Shown here one piece after another: positions 1 to 8,928 of a stretch of DNA of 35,687 nucleotides (its first letter is position 1; each line of letters opens with the position of its first letter). The stretch comes from Clostridiales bacterium (GTDB lineage: Bacteria > Bacillota > Clostridia > Oscillospirales > Ruminococcaceae). The notes under the pieces were generated by a model. That model saw only the letters and a list, made by a program, of their open reading frames with translations, searched no databases and was not told the DNA's origin. The stretch covers positions 1 through 35,687 of the forward strand of contig JAAYSW010000136.1 of the NCBI GenBank assembly GCA_012523875.1, written 5' to 3'. Made by a program: the position numbers and the translations under genes.

Positions 1-2
1 AT

Positions 3-317
3 TATATAAAAGAGAATTCATTATGTGGTTTAGGACAGACAGCACCAAACCCAGTTTTATCGACACTTCGTTATTTCAGAGATGAGTATGTGGCTCATGT
101 AACTGATAAGAAATGTCCTGCAGCTGTTTGTAAATCACTTATGAGCTATGTAATTATTGCTGATGCGTGTAAGGGCTGTACAGCTTGTGTTAGAGTCTGT
201 CCAACAGGAGCTATCACAGGTACTGTAAAACAACCACATATCATTGACCAAAGCAAATGCATTAAATGTGGTGCTTGTATGGAAAAATGTCGTTTTGCAG
301 CAATAATTAAAGAATAG
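3..317 (+). CDS. HydB/NuoF-like NADH dehydrogenase flavoprotein subunit, C-terminal part with 2x[4Fe-4S] ferredoxin domain (5' truncated by window)
   Basis: The frame is open from base 3 ([32 protein letters not shown]...), the typical [20 protein letters not shown] NuoF/HydB motif, then [12 protein letters not shown] and [11 protein letters not shown] 4Fe-4S motifs. It ends just before hydA. Confidence 0.9.
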   Translation, partial: YIKENSLCGLGQTAPNPVLSTLRYFRDEYVAHVTDKKCPAAVCKSLMSYVIIADACKGCTACVRVCPTGAITGTVKQPHIIDQSKCIKCGACMEKCRFAAIIKE

Positions 318-331
318 TGGAGGATGTAGAT

Positions 332-2074
332 ATGAGCAATATTAATATAAAGATTAACGGTATCGATGTTTCTGCACCTGAGGGTTCAACAATTCTTGAA
401 GCTGCTCGTATTTCAAATATTGACATTCCAACTTTATGTTATTTGAAGGAAATCAATGAAATCGGTGCTTGCCGTATTTGTGTAGTAGAGGTTAAGGGTG
501 CAAGAAGTTTAGTTGCTTCGTGTGTTCATCCAATTAATGAGGGTATGGAAATTTTCACAAATACACCAAAGGTGTTAAATTCAAGAAGAATGACTTTGGA
601 ATTAATACTTTCAACACATGATAGAAAATGCTTGTCATGCGTAAGGAGTGGAAATTGTGAACTCTTGAAGCTTTCAAGGGATTTAAAGGTTGAGGATGAA
701 GGTCGCTTTGATGGCACAAATAATAAGTACGAAATAGACAATAGTGCTGCACATATGTATAGGGATAATAATAAATGTATCCTTTGTAGACGTTGCGTAG
801 CTGTTTGTTCAGAAGTACAGGCAATAGGTGTTATTGGTGCAAATAATCGTGGGTTTGAAACAGAAATCTGCAGTGCATTTGAAATGGGGCTTGCTGAAAC
901 AAGTTGCGTGTCCTGTGGGCAGTGTATAGCTGTTTGTCCAACAGGTGCATTATCAGAAAAGGATAATACAATTGAAGTTTTTGAAGCATTAGCAGACGAA
1001 TCCAAACATGTTATTGTCCAAACCGCACCAGCAGTTAGAGCGGCTTTGGGTGAGTGCTTTGGAATGCCAATAGGCACAAATGTTGAAGGCAAAATGATTG
1101 CAGCATTAAGAAAGCTTGGATTTGCTAAGGTTTTTGATACAAACTTTGCTGCTGATTTGACTATTATGGAAGAAGCAAATGAATTTTTGGATAGATTTAA
1201 AAATGGTGGTAAATTACCAATGATTACATCATGTTCACCAGGTTGGGTAAAATACTGTGAGCATTACTATCCAGATATGGTAGAAAATCTATCAACTTGT
1301 AAATCTCCACAGCAGATGTTTGGTGCTATTGCTAAGACATATTATGCTGAAAAAATGGGACTTGACCCTAAGGATATAGTAATGGTAAGTATTATGCCAT
1401 GTACAGCTAAGAAGTTTGAAATTGGTCGTGATGATGAGGATGCAGCAGGTGTTCCTGATGTTGATTATGCTATCACAACTAAAGAGCTTGCAACAATGAT
1501 TGAGCGTGCAGGTATTAAATTCACATCACTTCCTGATGAAGAATACGATATGCCATTAGGAATGTCATCTGGAGCAGGTGTAATTTTCGGTGCAACAGGT
1601 GGTGTTATGGAGGCAGCACTCAGAACAGCTGTTGAAAAGCTAACAGGTGAAGAGTTGCCTAGTCTTGACTTTATGGAAATCAGAGGAGTTAAGGGTATAA
1701 AGGAAGCTACTTATAATGTAGCTGGAACTGATGTAAAGATTGCTGTAGTTAGTGGATTGGCTAATGCTCGTGAACTTTTGAATAAGGTTAAGTCAGGTGA
1801 GGCTGATTATCACTTTATTGAGATAATGGGATGTCCTGGCGGATGTGTAAACGGTGGCGGACAGCCACAACAGCCTGCAAATGTAAGAAACTTCTCAGAT
1901 TTGAGAACATTGAGAGCAAAGGCTTTATACGATATTGATTCTGCTAGAGCAGTTAGAAAATCACATGAAAATCCAGCTATTAAAGAATTGTATGCAGAAT
2001 ACTTGGGTGAACCTGGTGGTCATAAAGCACATGAACTTCTTCATACTTCATATGTAAAGAGAAGCATAAATTAA
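332..2074 (+). CDS. hydA: [FeFe] hydrogenase, catalytic subunit (NADH/ferredoxin-linked type likely)
   Basis: N-terminal 2Fe-2S domain and ferredoxin domains; H-cluster motifs TSCSPGWVKYCE, MPCTAKKFE and MGCPGGCVNGGGQP. The ORF track starts at 317, but ATG 332 with an upstream GTGGAGG RBS is more likely. Confidence 0.95.
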   Translation: MSNINIKINGIDVSAPEGSTILEAARISNIDIPTLCYLKEINEIGACRICVVEVKGARSLVASCVHPINEGMEIFTNTPKVLNSRRMTLELILSTHDRKCLSCVRSGNCELLKLSRDLKVEDEGRFDGTNNKYEIDNSAAHMYRDNNKCILCRRCVAVCSEVQAIGVIGANNRGFETEICSAFEMGLAETSCVSCGQCIAVCPTGALSEKDNTIEVFEALADESKHVIVQTAPAVRAALGECFGMPIGTNVEGKMIAALRKLGFAKVFDTNFAADLTIMEEANEFLDRFKNGGKLPMITSCSPGWVKYCEHYYPDMVENLSTCKSPQQMFGAIAKTYYAEKMGLDPKDIVMVSIMPCTAKKFEIGRDDEDAAGVPDVDYAITTKELATMIERAGIKFTSLPDEEYDMPLGMSSGAGVIFGATGGVMEAALRTAVEKLTGEELPSLDFMEIRGVKGIKEATYNVAGTDVKIAVVSGLANARELLNKVKSGEADYHFIEIMGCPGGCVNGGGQPQQPANVRNFSDLRTLRAKALYDIDSARAVRKSHENPAIKELYAEYLGEPGGHKAHELLHTSYVKRSIN

Positions 2075-2090
2075 TTTAACATTAAACATA

Positions 2091-2123
2091 AAAACAGTTA
2101 TTCTTCAATGAATAGCTGTTTTT
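2091..2123 (+). terminator. Rho-independent terminator after hydA
   Basis: Inverted repeat aaaacagttattc-ttcaat-gaatagctgtttt with a trailing T run. Confidence 0.75.
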
Positions 2124-2125
2124 AG

Positions 2126-2154
2126 TTGACATTTTAGATAAATTAATATATTAT
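2126..2154 (+). promoter_or_regulatory. Putative sigma-A promoter for the dac operon (TTGACA N17 TATTAT)
   Basis: TTGACA at 2126-2131 and TATTAT at 2149-2154, upstream of the 2190 start. Confidence 0.5.
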
Positions 2155-2189
2155 TATAATATTAAATCTTTTCTTATAGGAGTTTTGAA

Positions 2190-3254
2190 ATGATGATAGA
2201 TAGAAGGAGAGTAAGAAGGAAAAACAGATTTATTCCTTATAACTACACAATAAATTATACAAGAATATCAGTTACATTACTTTTGATTATAGCAATTGGT
2301 TTTGGGGTTTATTGCATTGCAGACAAAGAACAATATAAAGAGGTTATAAAAAACAAGGGCGATATTACTTTTGAAGATGGGGTAGTAAGCGAGGTAACAA
2401 GCATTACCACTGCTGAGACTGAACCGGAAATAGTAGATTTACACGCTAAACCAATAATTAATAAGATGATGATTGGTGAAGATGTTTATAGCGAAAACGC
2501 TGTGCTTATAGATTTATCTACAAATCAGATACTGGCTGATAAAAATCTTAATGATAAGATTTACCCTGCCTCATTAACTAAAATTATGACTGTAGCTGTT
2601 GGATTAGAAATGGTAGATGATTTACAAGATGTTTTCTTAATGCCAGAAGATATATTTGGTTATTTATTTGAAGAAAATGCTTCAACAGCGGGCTTTCAAC
2701 CAAACGAATACATTAAAATTATTGACTTAATGTACGGAGCAATGCTACCTTCAGGAGCAGATGCAACCATTGGTATTGGGCAATATGTTTCTGGATCAGA
2801 GGCAGCATTTGTAGAGAAAATGAATGAAAAGCTTATCGAATTAGGCATTGCTGAAACTACCCATTTTACAAATACTAGTGGATTGCACGACGATAACCAT
2901 TATAGCACGGTTGCAGATATAGCAGTGATATTTAATTATGCCTTGGAAAAACCAATGTTCCGTGAGATATTATCATCGAGAACATACACCTCCTCACCAA
3001 CAAACATCAACCCCGATGGGGTTCAAATGACAAGTACTATGTTTAATAGGATAACTGGAAGTGAGGTTGAGGGTGTTACAATCCTTGGTGGAAAAACAGG
3101 TTTTACTGACAATGCAGGTTTTTGTCTTGCAAGTATAGCAAGTAAAAACGGTAAGGAGTATATGCTCATTACAGCGAATGCCAGTATTGAATGTGGTGCT
3201 TCATATCCTCATGCTGCTGATGCCATAACGATATATGGGAATTATTTAAGCTGA
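2190..3254 (+). CDS. D-alanyl-D-alanine carboxypeptidase (DacF/PBP5 family, serine type)
   Basis: N-terminal TM segment, SxxK in YPASLTKIMT, PSGADA at the SxN position, KTG in LGGKTGFTDNAG. Confidence 0.9.
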   Translation: MMIDRRRVRRKNRFIPYNYTINYTRISVTLLLIIAIGFGVYCIADKEQYKEVIKNKGDITFEDGVVSEVTSITTAETEPEIVDLHAKPIINKMMIGEDVYSENAVLIDLSTNQILADKNLNDKIYPASLTKIMTVAVGLEMVDDLQDVFLMPEDIFGYLFEENASTAGFQPNEYIKIIDLMYGAMLPSGADATIGIGQYVSGSEAAFVEKMNEKLIELGIAETTHFTNTSGLHDDNHYSTVADIAVIFNYALEKPMFREILSSRTYTSSPTNINPDGVQMTSTMFNRITGSEVEGVTILGGKTGFTDNAGFCLASIASKNGKEYMLITANASIECGASYPHAADAITIYGNYLS

Positions 3255-3270
3255 CAGAAAGGAGTTTAAT

Positions 3271-4191
3271 ATGAGGAAGGGCATTAATCTTTTAGCAATA
3301 GTCATACTTCTATTTTTTTTAATAGCATTGATTTGGGGCGTAGATTCGTTGATTAGAGCAATTAGAAAACCTAAACCTGAAGATAATGGTATGTTAAATG
3401 CGAGCAATGAAACAACAGTTAGTGAAACAGAAATTACTACTATTACAATGGAAACGACAGAAACTGAGATTTCATCTATAATCGAGCAATCTGGTGAGCA
3501 AGATTATGACATTATCCAGCTTAGTAAAACTGACATATCAAGTGGACAATTACTTTTAGTTAATAATTCGAATAAATTTACAAAGGATATTTCCGATGAG
3601 CTAATTAGTTTTAGGGATAAAAAAAATGAAACCTACCGCTTGAAAAGTTATGAATTACTATCGAGGAAAGAAATAATCGATTCCTTAAACTCAATGTTTT
3701 CAGACTTTTATAATTATTCATCACTTAAAAATATACTAATTATATCCACTTATATCGCACAGCAAGAAAATGATATGTCAACAGCATATACTATCAACAT
3801 CAGGATATTGAATGATGATGGCACAAACCTACCATTCACTGGAGAGGGAGAATATAGCTGGGTAATTGATAATTGCCATAAATATGGTTTTGTAATCCGC
3901 TATCCTACTGGGAAATCGAGCATAACTGGTTTAGATGACCCTTCATTTTTAAGATATGTAGGAGTTCCACATTCAATTATTATAAAGCAGAATAATTTTT
4001 GTTTAGAGGAATATATAGATTTTATAAAAGAGTATAGCTATGATAAGCCATTGTATTATGATAATTATAAGATTTACTACATGAAATCTACAGGGGATAA
4101 GACAGATGTAAAAGTACCAAAGGATAGTGAATATTATGTATCTGGAAATAATGTAGATGGATTTATTATTACAATAGGCAATATAAATTAG
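3271..4191 (+). CDS. Membrane-anchored VanY-like (peptidase M15B fold) protein, probably catalytically inactive
   Basis: N-terminal TM helix plus acidic/Thr-rich stalk; the C-terminal part matches VanY landmarks (WVIDNCHKYGFVIRYPTGKSSITGLDDPSFLRYVGVPHS...LEEYIDF), but the HxxGxAxD and EPWHxR motifs are replaced. Confidence 0.75.
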   Translation: MRKGINLLAIVILLFFLIALIWGVDSLIRAIRKPKPEDNGMLNASNETTVSETEITTITMETTETEISSIIEQSGEQDYDIIQLSKTDISSGQLLLVNNSNKFTKDISDELISFRDKKNETYRLKSYELLSRKEIIDSLNSMFSDFYNYSSLKNILIISTYIAQQENDMSTAYTINIRILNDDGTNLPFTGEGEYSWVIDNCHKYGFVIRYPTGKSSITGLDDPSFLRYVGVPHSIIIKQNNFCLEEYIDFIKEYSYDKPLYYDNYKIYYMKSTGDKTDVKVPKDSEYYVSGNNVDGFIITIGNIN

Positions 4192-4202
4192 AATAAAACA
4201 AA

Positions 4203-4236
4203 AACAGCTTGAAAATAATATAGCTTTCAAGCTGTT
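4203..4236. terminator. Hairpin terminator between convergent genes
   Basis: aacagcttgaaa ... tttcaagctgtt, a perfect 12-bp stem followed by gttttta. Confidence 0.75.
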
Positions 4237-4251
4237 GTTTTTATATATTAT

Positions 4252-4875
4252 TCAAGGAAGTTTTAAGGCTTCTTCTAAGGAATCATCCATAGACTTTTGC
4301 CATTCATCAAATCTGTTCATAACTTCAGAATAAGTATCTTTACATACCTCTGGATAATTATCACCATAGAGATTCTCTACATATCCAAATCCTTTTGACA
4401 CAGCGTTTCGCAATAATTCTAATTTAGAATTATCTCCTCTAGCAAGAGCCTTTGCCATATTCATAATTCTATCTGCAACCGCATTAATCCCATATTCACC
4501 ATCTTCAGAAATTGCTACTTTAGCACTATCAATTGTTTCCTGCGTTACATTTATGCCCACAAGTGAAATCTTTGAGCCATCAGAAATAGAAAGTTTATAC
4601 CCATCCGTTTGCTTAAAAATTAAGTCTTGAATCATTTTTTGGAACGACTCGATTCTTTGTTGTTCGCTGGCTTTGAGTTGATTTATGATATTATCCCTTG
4701 AGTAGATATCATTTTGATATTCAGAAGATTTTACATACGCATCTTGCAAAGTGCGTTCTTCTTTAATTGAAAGTTTAGCAATTAAACCATCAGTGATCTT
4801 ACTGTTTTTATTAAAGCTTATATTATCTTGATTAAATGGAGTTATTATGTTTGGATGAATTTCATTAATCTTCAT
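4252..4875 (-). CDS. Conserved hypothetical protein (DRIMNMAKALARGD..LLRNAVSKGF...YSEVMNRFDEW pattern; resembles small flagella-associated Clostridia proteins, possibly DUF5610-like)
   Basis: ORF of about 207-210 aa; ATG at 4875 is preferred (aggag spaced about 9-10 nt) over the 4884 GTG start. Family similarity is from memory only. Confidence 0.6.
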   Translation of the reverse strand: MKINEIHPNIITPFNQDNISFNKNSKITDGLIAKLSIKEERTLQDAYVKSSEYQNDIYSRDNIINQLKASEQQRIESFQKMIQDLIFKQTDGYKLSISDGSKISLVGINVTQETIDSAKVAISEDGEYGINAVADRIMNMAKALARGDNSKLELLRNAVSKGFGYVENLYGDNYPEVCKDTYSEVMNRFDEWQKSMDDSLEEALKLP

Positions 4876-5015
4876 ATTAATCACACTCCTAAATTTTTTA
4901 AATTTAACCTAAATACTATATCCAAAGAATTTATTATTGGGATATCTGCTCCTTAAGGCTATACCACTATAATACATATCGTATATAATGCCAGAAAGTT
5001 AAGCACCTATTTGGA

Positions 5016-5528
5016 TTAATGTCTAGGGTGTGACATAACTGTTAACATTGCCTGAATTATAGCAGACATTACTTTTGAATCATCATAATTATCTACCATA
5101 TCGTCCACTTCGCTTTCATCTAGAATCATATATTTTGGTTTAATTTTATTAAGTGCAAGTGCTGCTACGTCTTGTCGGCATCTATCACATTTACAGCAAT
5201 TGAATTTATTAAAGGCAATATCAAGTTTATTGGCAACGAGTTGTTCCATAATATTAACCATAATCGTTGTTTTTCGTTTAACGAAATTATTTTTTTTATC
5301 TCCAATAGAATAAATATCAGTTTTTGGGGATTTAATTGTAGAGTTTGCAAGATTATTTTGATGCATATCTATTTGTGGTTTTGTGTTAACCTGTTGTAAA
5401 GAAATCTTTTCAACATCAAACTCAGGTGTTTGTTTAGCTTCTAAATCCTTTTTTATTAAGTTAGAGGGCATAATTTTATTAAACATGCTTTCTTTATCAA
5501 TCCCATTTTTAGTCTTAGCCATATTCAA
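5016..5528 (-). CDS. ComFB-domain protein with about 90-aa N-terminal extension
   Basis: C-terminal VNIMEQLVANKLDIAFNKFNCCKCDRCRQDVAALALNKIKPKYM is a ComFB signature. The start may be ATG 5522. Confidence 0.8.
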   Translation of the reverse strand: MNMAKTKNGIDKESMFNKIMPSNLIKKDLEAKQTPEFDVEKISLQQVNTKPQIDMHQNNLANSTIKSPKTDIYSIGDKKNNFVKRKTTIMVNIMEQLVANKLDIAFNKFNCCKCDRCRQDVAALALNKIKPKYMILDESEVDDMVDNYDDSKVMSAIIQAMLTVMSHPRH

Positions 5529-5548
5529 TCACCTTTCTTTTTATATTA

Positions 5549-6310
5549 TTAAATCCCTTTTTGAGACAACTCAGATGCGAGTGAGAAAAAATCTTTTACA
5601 CCTGTACTATAACGTGCATAGCTTGTAACATCAAGTTGAAGCGATTGAGCCTCTGACAATGCTAAACAATTGCGAATATAAGTTTTAAAAAGAGGGATTC
5701 CTAAATTTTTAGAAATTAATTCTGCTGTGCCATACACCTCTTTAGATAAAATAAAGCGTGGATTAAAACGATTTAAAAGAATGCCTGCAATTTTAAGATT
5801 AGGATTACAAGCATTTTTAACATGTTCAATAGTTTCATAAACTAGAGCAACACCTTGAAGGCTGAATATATCAGGAAGCATGGGAATAATAACATAGTCA
5901 GCAACTGTTAGTGAATTTACTGTTAAAATTCCAAGGCCTGGTGGGGAATCGATTAAAATATAATCATACATACCTTTAAAGGAATCCAATACTCGTTTTA
6001 ATATGAATTCCCTTTCGTGCCCAGTAAATTCTAATTCTATACCGCTTAATAAAATATTTGCAGGAATAATATCAGCCATGCTACAATGTTGAATAGCGAA
6101 TGAAGCTTTGACCTCACCTTTAAGAGCTTCATAAATAGTGGCTGAATGTTCAGTATCAGCACCCATGCTAAATGACAAATTACCCTGCGGATCCATATCA
6201 ATTACTAGAACCTTCGAGCCTTGTTTATGCATTACTGCCGCAAGGCTACCCACAACAGTAGTTTTTCCCACGCCACCTTTTTGAGTCATAACAGAAATTA
6301 TTTTAGTCAT
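5549..6310 (-). CDS. ParA/Soj family ATPase (orphan, no ParB in window)
   Basis: Deviant Walker A QKGGVGKTT, DMDPQGNLSFSMG, YILIDSPPGLGILTVNSL. Confidence 0.9.
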   Translation of the reverse strand: MTKIISVMTQKGGVGKTTVVGSLAAVMHKQGSKVLVIDMDPQGNLSFSMGADTEHSATIYEALKGEVKASFAIQHCSMADIIPANILLSGIELEFTGHEREFILKRVLDSFKGMYDYILIDSPPGLGILTVNSLTVADYVIIPMLPDIFSLQGVALVYETIEHVKNACNPNLKIAGILLNRFNPRFILSKEVYGTAELISKNLGIPLFKTYIRNCLALSEAQSLQLDVTSYARYSTGVKDFFSLASELSQKGI

Positions 6311-6539
6311 TTATCGGGTATGCCTCCTTGTATAATTTAATATTAGTTTTAATTATATCAAATTAAATAAATATTTACAAGTCAAACTTAAATAAAAATA
6401 CAACTAATCCTTAATTTTATGTGAATAAGGTATTTAGTTTTTAAGTCATCGTACGAATAAGTAATATAGTAAAAGTAATTAGAAATTTAAAAACATCAAA
6501 TGATTTTATAAACTTTCGTCTGCAAAGGAGATGATATAT

Positions 6540-6854
6540 ATGGATATTAAGATTAACTCTACAAATGCTTATGCAAAGATTAATACAGTTTCAAGTTCAA
6601 AGAACAAGGGCAAGGATACTACTATAGAAAGCATGGTGACTAAGGCTGATAAAAAGTCGGATATCATCACCATAAGTGCGGAAGGAACTTTTCAAGCTGA
6701 ACTTGATAAGGAAATTAAGACTATTTCTGAGGAAATAAGTGAGATTAGTTCTGAAGATAGAATTAATTCAATTAAAGAACGAGTTTCTAACGGGACATAT
6801 TTTGTTACATCTGAAGATGTAGCGGATGCTATACTCGAAAAACTATGGCACTAG
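6540..6854 (+). CDS. flgM: Negative regulator of flagellin synthesis, anti-sigma-28 factor FlgM
   Basis: C-terminal DRINSIKERVSNGTYFVTSEDVADAILEKL; ATG 6540 has AAAGGAG about 9 nt upstream (the ORF-track start 6531 abuts the RBS). Confidence 0.9.
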   Translation: MDIKINSTNAYAKINTVSSSKNKGKDTTIESMVTKADKKSDIITISAEGTFQAELDKEIKTISEEISEISSEDRINSIKERVSNGTYFVTSEDVADAILEKLWH

Positions 6855-6881
6855 ATATAGAGAAGATAAGAGGTGGAATAG

Positions 6882-7355
6882 GTGGAAAACTATAAGGAAT
6901 TTTTCAGTTTTATGAATGAGTATGCTGATTTATTTGAAGATGTTGCAATAAAAGAAGAACAGAAATTTAAAGCGCTGTACTCTCGTGATTTAACAAAAAT
7001 AGACGGTATACTTACTGCACACCAAAAAAATGAAAAAATAGTTACTGAATATGAAAACAAAAGGATAGAGCTTAATAAAAAACTAGGCTTTGGAGATAAA
7101 ACATTTAAAGAAATAATCGATGGTGAGAGCGGGGAACAAAAAGCGGAGTTATTAGCGATTTATAATAGACTGAATAATTCTGTTAAGACTACAAAATTAT
7201 ATAACGAAAAATCATTGGAATTTGCAAAAATGAATTTGGATATTATTGAAGAAATTGAAAGTAACTCGGCAAATAGCCCACAGTGCTATGATGCTAAAGG
7301 TAGCACAAAAGTTTCTTCAAATGAAAAACCAGCATTTTTCAATGCTAAAATATAA
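6882..7355 (+). CDS. flgN: FlgN-like flagellar chaperone
   Basis: Helical, charged 157-aa protein located exactly between flgM and flgK; GTG start. Confidence 0.75.
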   Translation: MENYKEFFSFMNEYADLFEDVAIKEEQKFKALYSRDLTKIDGILTAHQKNEKIVTEYENKRIELNKKLGFGDKTFKEIIDGESGEQKAELLAIYNRLNNSVKTTKLYNEKSLEFAKMNLDIIEEIESNSANSPQCYDAKGSTKVSSNEKPAFFNAKI

Positions 7356-7372
7356 GCAAGGGGGAAGTTATA

Positions 7373-8893
7373 GTGAGACCTACATTTCTAGGATTTGAGG
7401 CATCAAAAACAGCTTTATTTGCAAGTCAAAAGGCTTTAGATATAACGGGGCATAACCTATCAAATATATCTTCACAGGGATATACAAGACAAAGAGTTGT
7501 ACAAGTTGCAGTTTCGGTGGGAAGCTATAATTCACGATATAGTCACAATATGGTAACCTATGGTGGAATGGGTACAAGAATAAATGGCATCGAACAAATC
7601 AGGGATACAAGGCTTGATCAGGCGTTCAGGAATGAATACTGCAACACAGGATATTATGATAAGAAATCAGCAATGTTAAGTGACATCGAATCAGTTTTAC
7701 AGGAATTAGATATAGGTACTGATGGGAATGGTTTTGGTTTACGTTCAGCTATAGAAAATCTGTATAAATCCTTAGAGGATTTTTCATATAATGCTAGTTC
7801 AGAATCACATGCAAATATTGTGACAACATCATTTGCAAGCACAGCAAAGCTTTTGAATCATATGTATATTGGGCTTGAAAATTCAGCAAAGGAATTTAAA
7901 AATGATTTAAAAGATTCTGTAGGGGAGGTAAACCTTATACTATCTAAGATTGCTGATTTAAATGTAAGCATCAGAAATTCAATGGTTGCAAATAATTATA
8001 ATGAACAGTTTGGGCCGAATGAATTATTAGACCAAAGGAATTTATTGATTGATAATCTTTCGGTTTATGGGGAAGTAAAGGTTAAAGGAACTTCGGGTGG
8101 AATGATTTCTGTTACCCTTGGTGGACAAACTGTTGTAAAAGATGATGAATGTGAACGAATAAATTATTTAGAAAATAAAAATGGTACAGTATCATTAAAA
8201 TGGAAATCAGATGGTGAAGATGTAAAATGTGATTCAGGTTCATTAAAAGCCTATGTTGAAATCTTAAATGGAAGAGGCCTAGGGCAAAGAAACTCATATG
8301 AATCAAAGGAAAAAGGATATTTATTCTATATGGATAAGCTGAATTCCTTTTCAAGTATGTTAGCTGATGTAGCTAATTCAACTATTCCAGATGTGATAGA
8401 TGATACTGGAAAGATATTAAGTTATAAAAAGGTTTTGGCTGCCGATATGGGTAAGGGCATTACATCAACAACACTACCTATAACAGCTAAAAATATAACT
8501 ATTTCTGACGAATTATCTAAAGAGTCCTCATATTTAATTTATGATAAAAAAAGCAACGATAACACATACATATTAAGTATGCTTGAACAGTTAATGACTG
8601 ACAAACATCAATTTGCAACAGCAGGAGATAGATTTACTGGCACATTTGAAGATTTTATAGCTGATTATTGTGGAACATTGGGAACTGATGTAAACTATAA
8701 TGCTGAGCGTCTTGAATCCTCACTTAATATTACTAATGAAATAATTAACACGAGGGATTCTGTTTCGGGAGTAAGTGAGAGTGAAGAAACTGTTAATATG
8801 TTAACATATAACAGAGCATTCCAAGCAGCATCAAGGATGATGACAACAATGGATGATTTATTGGATGTTATTATAAATAAGATGGCAATATAA
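7373..8893 (+). CDS. flgK: Flagellar hook-associated protein FlgK
   Basis: N-terminus FLGFEASKTALFASQKALDITGHNLSNISSQGYTRQRV; C-terminus ETVNMLTYNRAFQAASRMMTTMDDLLDVIINKM. Confidence 0.95.
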   Translation: MRPTFLGFEASKTALFASQKALDITGHNLSNISSQGYTRQRVVQVAVSVGSYNSRYSHNMVTYGGMGTRINGIEQIRDTRLDQAFRNEYCNTGYYDKKSAMLSDIESVLQELDIGTDGNGFGLRSAIENLYKSLEDFSYNASSESHANIVTTSFASTAKLLNHMYIGLENSAKEFKNDLKDSVGEVNLILSKIADLNVSIRNSMVANNYNEQFGPNELLDQRNLLIDNLSVYGEVKVKGTSGGMISVTLGGQTVVKDDECERINYLENKNGTVSLKWKSDGEDVKCDSGSLKAYVEILNGRGLGQRNSYESKEKGYLFYMDKLNSFSSMLADVANSTIPDVIDDTGKILSYKKVLAADMGKGITSTTLPITAKNITISDELSKESSYLIYDKKSNDNTYILSMLEQLMTDKHQFATAGDRFTGTFEDFIADYCGTLGTDVNYNAERLESSLNITNEIINTRDSVSGVSESEETVNMLTYNRAFQAASRMMTTMDDLLDVIINKMAI

Positions 8894-8928
8894 AATGCTT
8901 AATAAATTAATAAGGAGTTGAAACAAGG

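Noticed and set aside
526-1092. 188-aa minus-strand ORF opposite hydA
   Set aside because: Shadow ORF entirely inside a confidently identified gene; no RBS or recognisable domain.
6311-6530. Possible sigma-28 (SigD) promoter upstream of flgM
   Set aside because: No convincing TAAA-N15-CCGATA-like match could be identified by eye; a motif scan trained on close relatives would be needed.
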